Shown: positions 56,502 through 64,000 of the stretch, piece after piece
Layout of the letters: each line of letters begins with the position of its first letter
Numbering within the stretch: position 1 is the stretch's first letter
Source of the DNA: Dasania sp. GY-MA-18
GTDB taxonomy: Bacteria; Pseudomonadota; Gammaproteobacteria; Pseudomonadales; Dasaniaceae
Reading direction: 5' to 3'
Length of the DNA: 64,000 nucleotides
Assembly (NCBI RefSeq): GCF_024734385.1
Contig: NZ_JANHAP010000011.1
Location: forward strand, 1 to 64,000
Made by a program: the position numbers and the translations under genes
Notes under the pieces: model-generated
Told to the model about the DNA's origin: nothing
The model's input: the letters and a program-made list of their open reading frames with translations, nothing else
The model's database searches: none

Positions 56502-56837
56502 TCACGCTGCCACCACCACATAAACACAAGCACTAAACATAATTGCAAAAATAGTTGAAGATACTTTTGAGCTGATACTTGTGCAAAGATACTGAGTATA
56601 ACCAACGCAAGACATTAGATAGAATACGGCCACCATTGGTATTGTTAATATACGTGAAATATCATGGCTCCAATCTTCTGGATGCTCATAAGTGAGCGGA
56701 TAGAAGAATATGCGAGAAAACCAATCTTTCTTTGCTCGCAGTTTTTCGATACCGCCCTCACTCTCAAACATGCCCCCTGCGCTTATAAAAGACACAAAGG
56801 TCAAAGGGACTAGTATGAATAATAATACTTTGCTCAT
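56502..56837 (-). CDS. Cassette gene, small membrane protein
   Basis: This 111-residue protein has three hydrophobic segments: 'VLLFILVPLTFVSFISAGG', 'ILTIPMVAVFYLMSCVGYT' and 'SSTIFAIMFSACVYVVVAA' at the very C-terminus. The start at 56837 follows the attC4 core; an apparent longer frame only reads through the attC. No family recognised. Confidence 0.65.
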   Translation of the reverse strand: MSKVLLFILVPLTFVSFISAGGMFESEGGIEKLRAKKDWFSRIFFYPLTYEHPEDWSHDISRILTIPMVAVFYLMSCVGYTQYLCTSISSKVSSTIFAIMFSACVYVVVAA

Positions 56838-56845
56838 ATGAGTAC

Positions 56846-56902
56846 AGTTAACGCCTAAAGCAGCGGCGCGTTTTTGGCGTCCGCTGCCTTTATTTGTTAG
56901 AT
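56846..56902 (-). repeat. attC site 4
   Basis: Gene-oriented ends are ATCTAACAAATAAAGGCAGC and GCTGCTTTAGGCGTTAACT, 57 bp, with a GGCAGCGG/CCGCTGC inner pair. The upstream gene's last three codons and stop overlap its left end. Confidence 0.88.
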
Positions 56903-57339
56903 TTTTCTTTAGATTGAGGCTGAGTAACAAACTTATTAAAACTGTTTGTAGTTTCTTGGGCATCTTTGTTTAAAGTAACACTCTCAAGAACTTTATTGTG
57001 CAAGTTAAAATACATCTGCTTTGCCTGCCAATCTGAAATACTTTTATTCTTTTTCTGGTCCTCAATGTATTTAATGGCGTTTAGAATCGACTGATCCACC
57101 TCCTTTCTTCGAAGATAACTGGGGAGATGAATCGACACCACGCCCAAGCCGATCAAATGCCACATTTTGATGGCGCTAAAGTTTAGAAACTCTATAGATT
57201 TTACCAATGGATATGCTAGACCAAGCAGGCCATCTAAAATTACTCCGATCAGAACGCCAATGCTTGTACCTCTCGGACTAGACACAAAAAGTATATTAAT
57301 GGACTTTCTAAAGAATTCGGTTATCCCTTCTTCATTCAT
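56890..57339 (-). CDS. Two-gene cassette, second gene: membrane protein
   Basis: This 149-residue protein has two hydrophobic segments at about 27-47 ('IGVLIGVILDGLLGLAYPL') and 56-73, then a charged, largely helical cytoplasmic-type tail ('KYIEDQKKNKSISDWQAKQM'). The ATG overlaps the upstream gene's stop (ATGA). The last codons S-N-K-stop lie in attC4. No family recognised. Confidence 0.7.
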   Translation of the reverse strand: MNEEGITEFFRKSINILFVSSPRGTSIGVLIGVILDGLLGLAYPLVKSIEFLNFSAIKMWHLIGLGVVSIHLPSYLRRKEVDQSILNAIKYIEDQKKNKSISDWQAKQMYFNLHNKVLESVTLNKDAQETTNSFNKFVTQPQSKEKSNK

Positions 57340-58013
57340 ACTGTAGCACCGTTAATTCCACTATTTTTAAGAGATTCAGCCTCGACTTCAGGCAAAGGAA
57401 TAACTCTCTTCAGGCCGCCAGAATCATTGAAGTCATTTTTGTTTGCGTGGTTTAAAATAAAATTAATTATTTCTTTAGCTTCATACTCATTTTTTCCATA
57501 CCAACCCTTTTTTACTCGATACATAATGAGCTGTTGGTCCGCGTGGATGCAAAAAAGCATCAATGAAACTATTGCCAACAGAAAGTAACTAAACTCAATT
57601 GCCGTCAGCAATGCCAATAAAAAATTAATAACTAAGCATAAAATCAATATAAACTGAATCTTTGTAGATTTTTTTAGCTTATCAATCAGCATCACGCCTA
57701 CAATTGTATTAGATCGCTTATTCTGTTCTGAACCAACATTTAGCTCTTCGGAAAGAGCTGATACAGCAGCTATCAGGGCCGAATTCATCAGAAGTACTGA
57801 TTTTTTGTTGTATTTCCCAAACGGAAATGTATCCACCAATATAGTTTCAACTACACGAGTATAAGCATTTGCTCGATCAGAGAGTTTCGCTGATGCATTT
57901 AACGAATGTTTAAACGCTGATTTAAAGTCTTCATTTCTTAGGAAATTGATAGCCATCGATAGAATTACGAAGGCCGTCGAAAGCCCAAAAATGATAAACG
58001 CGACAGTTTCCAT
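57336..58013 (-). CDS. Two-gene cassette, first gene: membrane protein
   Basis: This 225-residue protein has an N-terminal membrane helix (about 4-24, 'AFIIFGLSTAFVILSMAINF'), a cytosolic part, and two more hydrophobic segments (about 120-155, 'FILILCLVINFLLALLTAIE' and 'YFLLAIVSLMLFCI'). A soluble C-terminal ~70 residues follow, with 'GWYGKNEYEAKEIINFILNH'. I recognise no family. It is coupled with the next gene by a 4-bp overlap in one cassette. Confidence 0.7.
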   Translation of the reverse strand: METVAFIIFGLSTAFVILSMAINFLRNEDFKSAFKHSLNASAKLSDRANAYTRVVETILVDTFPFGKYNKKSVLLMNSALIAAVSALSEELNVGSEQNKRSNTIVGVMLIDKLKKSTKIQFILILCLVINFLLALLTAIEFSYFLLAIVSLMLFCIHADQQLIMYRVKKGWYGKNEYEAKEIINFILNHANKNDFNDSGGLKRVIPLPEVEAESLKNSGINGATV

Positions 58014-58396
58014 AATTTTGAGATACTCCTCTTCTGAAATCTAACAGTTTTATTAAAACGAATGGCCACATATAAACATAATGTCTAGATCTAGGCAAAA
58101 AAGTCTAAACCTGTATTTTTATGTCCATATCTGACTACGCCTTTATGGTTACATCTGCCTATTAAACCTACTTTATTTTTAAGCAAGAAAACTGCTGATA
58201 TTCAGCTGTGTATTACCACTACACTTTTAATTATCGATACAAAAGTACCCGTTGCTTTTTTATTTGCCACACTTAAATATGGCTTTTACATTTACCGTAA
58301 TACCCCCCTCAAAAAAACCACCACCCTCCTAGCTTTTATCTTTTTCTTACCACTTGCCGCTTGCAACTTCCCGCTGCTGAGCGCCTAGCGCTCAGC
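58014..58396. other. Region between the cassette array and polA
   Basis: An AT-rich stretch of about 380 bp with no gene. The core GTTAGAT (58039-58045, minus strand) is a candidate attI-like junction. A CTTNNNN heptad block ends it at 58346. No integrase remnant was recognised. Confidence 0.55.
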
Positions 58397-58397
58397 C
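58346..58397. repeat. CTTNNNN heptad block plus hairpin
   Basis: CTTACCA, CTTGCCG, CTTGCAA, CTTCCCG, then CTG and a CTGAGCGC/GCGCTCAG hairpin that reaches the polA stop codon. Confidence 0.9.
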
Positions 58398-61138
58398 TAA
58401 TGCGCCTCATCCCAATTAGCCCCAAAGCCCACATCAGCAATCAACGGCACATCTAACTTGGCCGCCGCAGCCATGCGCGCTACTACGCCATCACACAGTG
58501 CTTGCTTGTCTGCCTCGGCTACTTCAAACACCAATTCATCGTGTACCTGCATAATCATGCGGGCGTCTAAGCCCGATGCTGGTAGCCAGGCTTGCACTTG
58601 CACCATGGCTTTTTTGATGATGTCGGCGGCGGTGCCTTGCATGGGGGCGTTGATGGCGGTGCGCTCGGCGGCTTGGCGGCGCATGCCGTTGGAGGCGTTA
58701 ATTTCGGGCAAGTACAGGCGGCGGCCAAACAGGGTTTCTACATAGCCTTTTTCGGCGGCCTGTTCGCGGGTGTTTTCCATGTACTGCATTACGCCAGGGT
58801 ATTTGGCGAAGTAGGCATCCATATAGGCCTGCGCTTCGTTGCGGCCTATGTTGAGTTGTTTGCCTAGGCCAAAGGCCGACATGCCGTAAATTAAACCAAA
58901 GTTTATGGCCTTGGCGCTGCGGCGCTGTTCGCCCGACACTTGCTCTAGCGGCACACCAAATACTTCTGAGGCGGTGGCCTTGTGCACATCTAAACCTTTT
59001 GAAAATGAGTCTAGCAAACCTTTATCTTGCGAGAGGTGGGCCATAATGCGCAGTTCGATTTGCGAGTAGTCGGCGGCCACGATGATATTACCCGGCCCGG
59101 CGATAAAGGCCTGCCTAACCCGGCGGCCTTCGTCGGTGCGTATGGGTATGTTTTGCAGGTTGGGGTCTGAGGAAGATAAACGCCCGGTGGCGGTCACCGC
59201 CTGATGGTAGGAGGTGTGTATGCGGCCGGTGTGCGGGTTGATCATCTCCGGCAGTTTATCGGTGTAAGTGGACTTGAGTTTGCTCAGGCCACGGTGCTCC
59301 ATTAATAACTTGGGCAGCGGGTAATCCAGGGCTAACTCGGCCAGCACTTCCTCGGCGGTAGAGGGTGCGCCTTTGGGGGTTTTTTTAATCACCGGTATGG
59401 CCAGCTTTTCAAACAGTATGCGGCCCAGCTGCTTGGGCGAGCCCAGGTTAAACTCCTCACCGGCTAGCTCGTAGGCTTCGCGCTCTAGTTCGGTAAGGCG
59501 GGCGCTGATCTCGGCGCTTTGCTGGCCTAATAGCTCGCGGCTAACCAGCGCGCCGTTCATTTCTATATCCGATAGCACTTCCACCAGAGGCAGCTCTATC
59601 TCTTCAAAGACTGACTTCAAACTGGGCTCGCGCGCTAGCCGCGGCCACAGGGTTTGATGCAGGCGCAGGGTAATGTCGGCATCTTCGGCGGCGTAGGGGC
59701 CAGCTTGCTCTAACTCGATTTGGTTAAAGGTGATTTGCTTGGCGCCCTTACCGGCTATGTCCTCGTAGTGTATGGTTTTGTGATCCAAATAAAACGAGGC
59801 CAGGTCGTCCATATTATGGCGGCTGGCGGTGGAGTTAAGCACGTAGGATTCCAGCATGGTATCAAAGGCTATGCCCTGTAGCTTAATGCCGTGCTTGGCC
59901 AATACCGACCTATCGTATTTTAGGTTTTGCCCCACTTTGGCTTTGTTGGCGTCTTCTAATATGGGTTTTAGCTTGGCTAGCACTAGCTCTTGGCTAAGCT
60001 GCTCGGGCACGCCTAAGTAGTCGTGGCCAAAAGGTACGTAGGCGGCTTGGCCCGCCTCTACCGCAAAGCTCACCCCCACCAATTTGGCCTCCATATAGTT
60101 GAGGCTGGTGGTTTCGGTATCAAAGGCAATCAGCTCGGCGGCTTGTAAGCGTTGCAGCCATTCATCCAGCTGCGCCTCGGTAAGTATGGTTTGGTAGTCC
60201 ACCTCGGCCACTTTTTCGGCCGCGCTATCAACACCGCCGCCCTCTTTAAGAGGCTGGCTGTATTCATCCATCCAGCCTTTAAATTCTAATTCGGTAAACA
60301 GCTCTAGTAAGCGCGCCCGGTCTTCTGCGGCCATCACCAAGTCTTGCGGGCCTAACTCCAGCGCTACGTCCAGCTTGATTGTGGCCAGCTCATAGGAGAG
60401 AAACGCCAGCTCACGGTTGGCCTCTAGCTTTTCGTGCATTTTTTTAGCGCCGCGAAACTCTAAGCCGGCGACTTTATCGAGGTTGTTATAAATATTCTCT
60501 AAATTGCCTAGGCCTTGCAGCAGCGCCAGTGCGGTTTTTTCACCTACGCCGGGTACGCCGGGAATATTGTCTACCTTGTCGCCCATTAGCGCTAAGTAGT
60601 CGATGATTAGCTCGGGGGGCAGGCCAAACTTTTCTTTTACGCCCTCTACATCCATTACCGTTTCGGTCATGGTGTTGACCAAGGTAACGTGTTGGTTAAC
60701 CAGCTGGGCCATATCTTTATCGCCGGTGGATAACACCACATCTATGCCCTGCTCGGTAGCCTGCTGGGCCAGGGTGCCCATGACATCGTCGGCCTCTACC
60801 CCTTCTATTACTAGCAGCGGCATACCCATGGCTTGCACTATATTGTGTATGGGCTCTATTTGCGGGCGCATATCGTCGGGCATGGGCGGGCGATGGGCCT
60901 TGTACTCGCTGTATATCTCATCCCTAAAGGTTTTGCCCTTGGCATCAAATACCACCGCTATGGTGCTGCCGGGGTAATCCTGCTTTAGCCTGCGCAACAT
61001 ACTGGTAACGCCCCGTATGGCCCCCACCGGCTCACCCTTAGAGGTGCGTAAGTCGGCTTTGTACATGGCGTGAAAGGCACGGTAGAGATAGGAAGAGCCA
61101 TCAACGAGTACCAATGGCTGAGTAGAGCTTTGTGACAT
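58397..61138 (-). CDS. polA: DNA polymerase I
   Basis: This 913-residue protein has the three usual domains: N-terminal 5' nuclease ('[20 protein letters not shown]'), 3'-5' exonuclease ('[20 protein letters not shown]', with intact acidic residues), and polymerase with motif A '[14 protein letters not shown]', the O-helix '[19 protein letters not shown]' and motif C '[10 protein letters not shown]'. It fills repair gaps and removes RNA primers. ATG 61138 was chosen over one 18 bp upstream on family grounds; neither has a strong ribosome-binding site. It is divergent from thrB. Confidence 0.97.
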   Translation of the reverse strand: MSQSSTQPLVLVDGSSYLYRAFHAMYKADLRTSKGEPVGAIRGVTSMLRRLKQDYPGSTIAVVFDAKGKTFRDEIYSEYKAHRPPMPDDMRPQIEPIHNIVQAMGMPLLVIEGVEADDVMGTLAQQATEQGIDVVLSTGDKDMAQLVNQHVTLVNTMTETVMDVEGVKEKFGLPPELIIDYLALMGDKVDNIPGVPGVGEKTALALLQGLGNLENIYNNLDKVAGLEFRGAKKMHEKLEANRELAFLSYELATIKLDVALELGPQDLVMAAEDRARLLELFTELEFKGWMDEYSQPLKEGGGVDSAAEKVAEVDYQTILTEAQLDEWLQRLQAAELIAFDTETTSLNYMEAKLVGVSFAVEAGQAAYVPFGHDYLGVPEQLSQELVLAKLKPILEDANKAKVGQNLKYDRSVLAKHGIKLQGIAFDTMLESYVLNSTASRHNMDDLASFYLDHKTIHYEDIAGKGAKQITFNQIELEQAGPYAAEDADITLRLHQTLWPRLAREPSLKSVFEEIELPLVEVLSDIEMNGALVSRELLGQQSAEISARLTELEREAYELAGEEFNLGSPKQLGRILFEKLAIPVIKKTPKGAPSTAEEVLAELALDYPLPKLLMEHRGLSKLKSTYTDKLPEMINPHTGRIHTSYHQAVTATGRLSSSDPNLQNIPIRTDEGRRVRQAFIAGPGNIIVAADYSQIELRIMAHLSQDKGLLDSFSKGLDVHKATASEVFGVPLEQVSGEQRRSAKAINFGLIYGMSAFGLGKQLNIGRNEAQAYMDAYFAKYPGVMQYMENTREQAAEKGYVETLFGRRLYLPEINASNGMRRQAAERTAINAPMQGTAADIIKKAMVQVQAWLPASGLDARMIMQVHDELVFEVAEADKQALCDGVVARMAAAAKLDVPLIADVGFGANWDEAH

Positions 61139-61288
61139 GATTTTGATTCGCAGCAAAAAGTTAGTTAACGCCCACCAAGCAAGTAAGGCTTAGCAGGGCT
61201 ATAGTTATAGACAGGGGTGAGCTACAGTATCACCGCTACTTTTTAACAGCAATCGCCAAACATAAAGCAATGATAAAGGAGTAAGTGC

Positions 61289-62275
61289 ATGGCTGTTTAC
61301 ACCGTGCTAGACCGTGAAGAGATAGAGGCCTACATCGCCCCCTTTGGCATAGGCCCGCTAGTAAGCTATGAAGGCATAGCCGAGGGTATTACCAATACCA
61401 ATTATTTTATTACTACCGACCAATCGGAGTTTGGCAGTGAATTGCAAACCGAACCGCTGCAACATTTTGTGCTCACCCTGTTTGAAGTGCAAAATTTAAA
61501 CGATTTAAAATTTTATACCGAGTTAACCACCCTGCTTAACTTGCGCGGCCTGCCCGTACCCTGCCCAGTGCGCGACAGCGATGGCGTTAGCCTAAAAACC
61601 CTGCAAGGCAAACCCGCCTTATTAATCCCCAAAGTGCCCGGCCAACATGCCATGCAGCCCAACCCCAAACAATGCCGCGAGCTGGGCGAGATTTTAGCCA
61701 ACATACACCGCGCCTGTGTGGACGCCAATTTACAGCATCAAGGCCCGCGCTCAGTGGAGTGGCTGGTGGCCGCAGCAGCCGAGCTAAGCCCACAACTGGA
61801 AGAGGCCGACCAAAAATTACTCAACGATGAAATCAACCACTTTGTAAACCTGCACAATAGCAACCTCAACCTACCCCGCAGTGTGATACACGGCGACTTG
61901 TTTAGAGACAATGCTTTATTTGTAGGCGACAGGCTGGCGGGCATTATTAATTTTTTTAGCGCCAGTGATGGCTATTTATTACACGACCTGGCGGTAGTGG
62001 CCAACGACTGGTGCTCGGAACACGACGGCAGCCTAAACCACGACTGCTGTGACGCACTACTGGCTGGCTACGAAAAAAACCGGCCGCTCACCGACGATGA
62101 AAAAAACGTGTGGGATGATTTTTTACGCATCGCCGCGGTACGCTTTTGGGTTACGCGTTTATTAATTAAATTAAACCCCAGCGGCCATCATCGCCCCGGC
62201 GGCTTAATGGAAATTAAAGATCCACAGGAGTATAAAAATATTTTGATACAGCGTATTTATCCTAGTGAGGATTAA
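61289..62275 (+). CDS. thrB: Homoserine kinase (APH-like, type II ThrB)
   Basis: This 328-residue kinase phosphorylates homoserine in threonine synthesis. It belongs to the aminoglycoside-phosphotransferase fold, with 'SVIHGDLFRDNALFVGD' as the catalytic loop, where the catalytic Asp is present, and 'INFFSASDGYLLHDLAVVAN' following. In Pseudomonas thrB of this type lies next to polA. AAGGAG sits 7 bp before the ATG. In the second motif the usual Ile-Asp-Phe metal residue appears as Ile-Asn-Phe, as reported for ThrB proteins of this kind (uncertain). Confidence 0.92.
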   Translation: MAVYTVLDREEIEAYIAPFGIGPLVSYEGIAEGITNTNYFITTDQSEFGSELQTEPLQHFVLTLFEVQNLNDLKFYTELTTLLNLRGLPVPCPVRDSDGVSLKTLQGKPALLIPKVPGQHAMQPNPKQCRELGEILANIHRACVDANLQHQGPRSVEWLVAAAAELSPQLEEADQKLLNDEINHFVNLHNSNLNLPRSVIHGDLFRDNALFVGDRLAGIINFFSASDGYLLHDLAVVANDWCSEHDGSLNHDCCDALLAGYEKNRPLTDDEKNVWDDFLRIAAVRFWVTRLLIKLNPSGHHRPGGLMEIKDPQEYKNILIQRIYPSED

Positions 62276-62291
62276 GTAAAAACCGTTTTAA

Positions 62292-62685
62292 GTCATTCCG
62301 GGCCACGACCCGGAATCCAAACCAAACCCCGCAACCCCATGGATCCCAAATCAAGTTTGGGATGACAAGCGGCCTCGCTCAAATCTAAACCCAACGTCAT
62401 TCCGGGCCACGACCCGGAATCCAAACCAGACCCTGCAAAGCCATGGATCCCAAATCAAGTTTGGGATGACGAGCGGCTTCGCTAAAATCCAAACCCAAGG
62501 TCATTCCGGGCCACGACCCGGAATCCAAACCAGACCCCGCAAAGCCATGGATCCCAAATCAAGTTTGGGATGACGAGCGGCATCGCTAAAATCCAAACCC
62601 AAGGTCATTCCGGGCCACGACCCGGAATCCAAACCAAACCCCGCAAACCCATGGATCCCAAATCAAGTTTGGGATCACGAGATAG
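62292..62685. repeat. 104-bp tandem repeat of paired palindromes, 3.8 copies
   Basis: Units begin at 62292, 62396, 62500 and 62604, period exactly 104 bp. Each holds two palindromes in opposite orientation: GTCATTCCGGGCC...CCCGGAATCCA and TGGATCCCAAA...TTTGGGATGAC. The copies are nearly identical. The single REP-like element at 4460 is related. Nothing codes here. Confidence 0.95.
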
Positions 62686-62696
62686 CCTGATCAAAC

Positions 62697-63176
62697 TTAT
62701 TTTATTACCGGAATAATATGAGTGGACTTCACCTCTTCCATTACCGCATAGGTGTGGGTTTGGGCCACGCCCTCTATAGCCGCTAGTTTTTCGCCTAAAA
62801 ACGTCCTATAGGTTTGCATGTTTTCGGTGCGTATTTTAATCAGGTAATCAAAGCCGCCTGCCACCATCACACACTCTACCACTTCGTCTAAGTCGCGCAT
62901 GTGGCGGTTAAACTTATCCAGGTCTTCAGTGGCGGTGCGTTTAAGTGACACCTCTATATAGGCCACTAAGGCGGCATCTAATAACTCGGGGTTGAGGTGG
63001 GCTACGGTCTCTTTAATGTAACCACTTTTTTCCAAGCGCCGCACCCGCTCTAGGCAGGGCGAGGGGCTTAGGTGCACCAGCTCGGCCAGGTCGCAGTTAG
63101 CAATTTTGCCATTGCGTTGCAGGGTATCCAGTATTTTTTTGTCTATGCGATCCAGCTTTTTTTCGCTTTTAGTCAT
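62697..63176 (-). CDS. Lrp/AsnC-family regulator, probable PutR
   Basis: This 159-residue regulator has an N-terminal winged helix ('DKKILDTLQRNGKIANCDLA' with 'ELVHLSPSPCLERVRRL') and a C-terminal RAM/AsnC ligand-binding domain ('VVECVMVAGGFDYLIKIRTE'). AGG lies 7 bp before ATG 63176; a frame 48 bp longer adds residues not typical of the family. It is divergent from putA, so it is probably the proline-responsive activator, as in other proteobacteria (inference). Confidence 0.9.
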   Translation of the reverse strand: MTKSEKKLDRIDKKILDTLQRNGKIANCDLAELVHLSPSPCLERVRRLEKSGYIKETVAHLNPELLDAALVAYIEVSLKRTATEDLDKFNRHMRDLDEVVECVMVAGGFDYLIKIRTENMQTYRTFLGEKLAAIEGVAQTHTYAVMEEVKSTHIIPVIK

Positions 63177-63379
63177 GGTATTACCTGGCTCCACGGGGGG
63201 TGATGAGTAATAAAAATGATTCACTACTATAGCGATTATTTAGGCAATTAATATGCGGCTTATCAAGCCTGAATCCCTATTTCATATCGAAAATATAGCC
63301 TATTTCCAAAGCACCTGCTGCGTCATATTACCTACTATTCCTGCATTCAATCTTTGCCATTTTTTATAGGATCGGTTTT

Positions 63380-64000
63380 ATGCAACTGCCTCGTACGCTA
63401 GACACCACGTCCCCCCTACGCCAGACCATACGCCAGCATTACCGCGCTGACGAAGCCCAGGTATTAGAGGGCTTATTAGCCATGGCAGAAGTGGATAAGC
63501 CTACACAAGGTCGCATTGCCAACACCGCCCTAGCGCTGGCAGGTCAGGTGCGCCGCACCGCCCAAAAAGGTGGCCATATACAAAACCTGCTCAACCAGTA
63601 TTCGCTATCAACCAACGAAGGCATAGTGCTTATGTGCCTGGCCGAAGCGCTGCTGCGGGTGCCCGATAGCACCACCGCCGACCGGCTAATACGCGACAAG
63701 CTGATCAGCGGTGACTGGCAGGCGCACTTGGGCAAAAGCGACTCCTTTTTTGTTAACGCCTCGGCTTGGGGCTTATTGCTATCGGGGCGCATCGTGCGCT
63801 TTAACCCGCAACAGCAGCAACAACACATCAACAGTTTAAAAAGCACTTTGGCCAAACTAGGCGAACCCGTTATTAGATCCGCCATGCGTCAGGCCATGGG
63901 CATTATGGGCAACCAGTTTGTACTGGGGCGCAGCATAGCCGAGGCCAGTAAGCGCGCCACCAAACTAGAGGCCAAAGGTTATCGCTACTCCTACGATATG
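63380..64000 (+). CDS. putA: Bifunctional proline dehydrogenase/P5C dehydrogenase PutA (5' part)
   Basis: The gene runs off the right edge; 207 codons are visible. The product starts 'MQLPRTLDTTSPLRQTIRQH' and continues with 'SLSTNEGIVLMCLAEALLRV' and 'RLIRDKLISGDWQAHLGKS', the conserved N-terminal arm and start of the proline-dehydrogenase domain of PutA. PutA oxidises proline to glutamate. AGGA lies 8-9 bp before the ATG. No N-terminal ribbon-helix-helix repressor domain is present, so it cannot autoregulate as in E. coli, which fits the divergent Lrp-type gene. Confidence 0.93.
   Translation, partial: MQLPRTLDTTSPLRQTIRQHYRADEAQVLEGLLAMAEVDKPTQGRIANTALALAGQVRRTAQKGGHIQNLLNQYSLSTNEGIVLMCLAEALLRVPDSTTADRLIRDKLISGDWQAHLGKSDSFFVNASAWGLLLSGRIVRFNPQQQQQHINSLKSTLAKLGEPVIRSAMRQAMGIMGNQFVLGRSIAEASKRATKLEAKGYRYSYDM

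Larger units (their letters stand above)
54520..58045 (-). mobile_element. Integron gene-cassette array without integrase (CALIN-like)
   Basis: Six genes, all on the minus strand, alternate with four attC sites of 57-79 bp that each lie at the 3' end of a gene. Sites start with an RYYYAAC core after the stop codon and end GGCGTTRNNY in gene orientation. A further core GTTAGAT at 58039-58045 (minus strand) marks the upstream end. No integrase gene lies within the window; the next gene is polA. The last cassette lacks a complete attC, replaced by repeat R1. Confidence 0.88.

Noticed and set aside
56838-56963. Longer N-terminus for the 56502-56837 cassette gene
   Set aside because: The extra 42 codons simply translate attC4 and the end of the upstream gene.
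58039-58045. attI site with integrase nearby
   Set aside because: Only a single core GTTAGAT is visible. No integrase or typical integrase-binding sites were found before polA, so it is noted as a junction only.
62292-62685. CRISPR array
   Set aside because: The 104-bp units are repeated throughout without variable spacers, and no cas genes are present. The heptamer arrays fail for the same reason.

Overview
The window looks like chromosomal DNA of a marine gammaproteobacterium from the Pseudomonas/Cellvibrio side of the class (inference, no species claimed). Housekeeping blocks follow Pseudomonas order closely: dsbA - cytochrome c4/c5 - engB and polA - thrB; rpmB-rpmG, radC, coaBC-algC-argB, slmA, pyrE, crc, rph-yicC-gmk-rpoZ-spoT, oxyR-recG. 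A trimethylamine monooxygenase (tmm) points to the sea. Compared with Pseudomonas, dut is missing between coaBC and algC, ridA is missing after spoT, and the rpmB-to-recG block lies between engB and polA, which are neighbours in Pseudomonas.

Layout. 0-5.6 kb: capsule/exopolysaccharide export genes (Wzi-like, Wza-like, Wzz-like). 5.7-13.4 kb: manC, an SLC13 permease, cysN/cysD with a four-helix-bundle gene inserted between them, and ugd. 13.5-18.2 kb: a diguanylate cyclase, dsbA, cytochromes c, engB. 18.2-18.6 kb: two tandem minus-strand units that look like paralogous small RNAs with sigmaE-like promoters. 18.7-30.1 kb: ribosomal proteins, DNA repair, coenzyme A, arginine, pyrimidine and RNA-processing genes. 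30.1-38.3 kb: an accessory island splitting yicC from gmk, with a regulator / C5-methyltransferase / McrB-like / McrC-like operon and a divergent Fic gene that has phased operator-like palindromes. 38.4-48.8 kb: gmk, rpoZ, spoT, small metabolic genes, oxyR, recG, an HDOD protein. 48.9-54.5 kb: YkgJ-type protein, tmm, small membrane proteins, an FMN riboswitch with ribH, and a ccdAB toxin-antitoxin pair. 54.5-58.0 kb: integron gene cassettes on the minus strand with four good attC sites and no integrase in view. 58.4-64 kb: polA, thrB, a block of palindromic 104-bp repeats, an Lrp-type regulator and the start of putA.

The most unusual feature is a set of short intergenic repeats built on a strict 7-bp period. 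One family is CTAG every 7 bp (CTAGNNN). Its copies all run from AGTCTCTAG to CTAGCGACT, and they bracket the four-helix-bundle gene inside the cysDN operon. The other family is CTTNNNN heptads, usually four in a row followed by CTG and often a GC-rich hairpin. The perfect heptamer arrays (AGGCAAG x18, GCTGTAA x7, TCTCTAG x5-6) look like expanded versions of the same units. Other items to follow up are the twin small RNAs, the phased Fic operators, and a two-gene membrane-protein cassette in the integron array.
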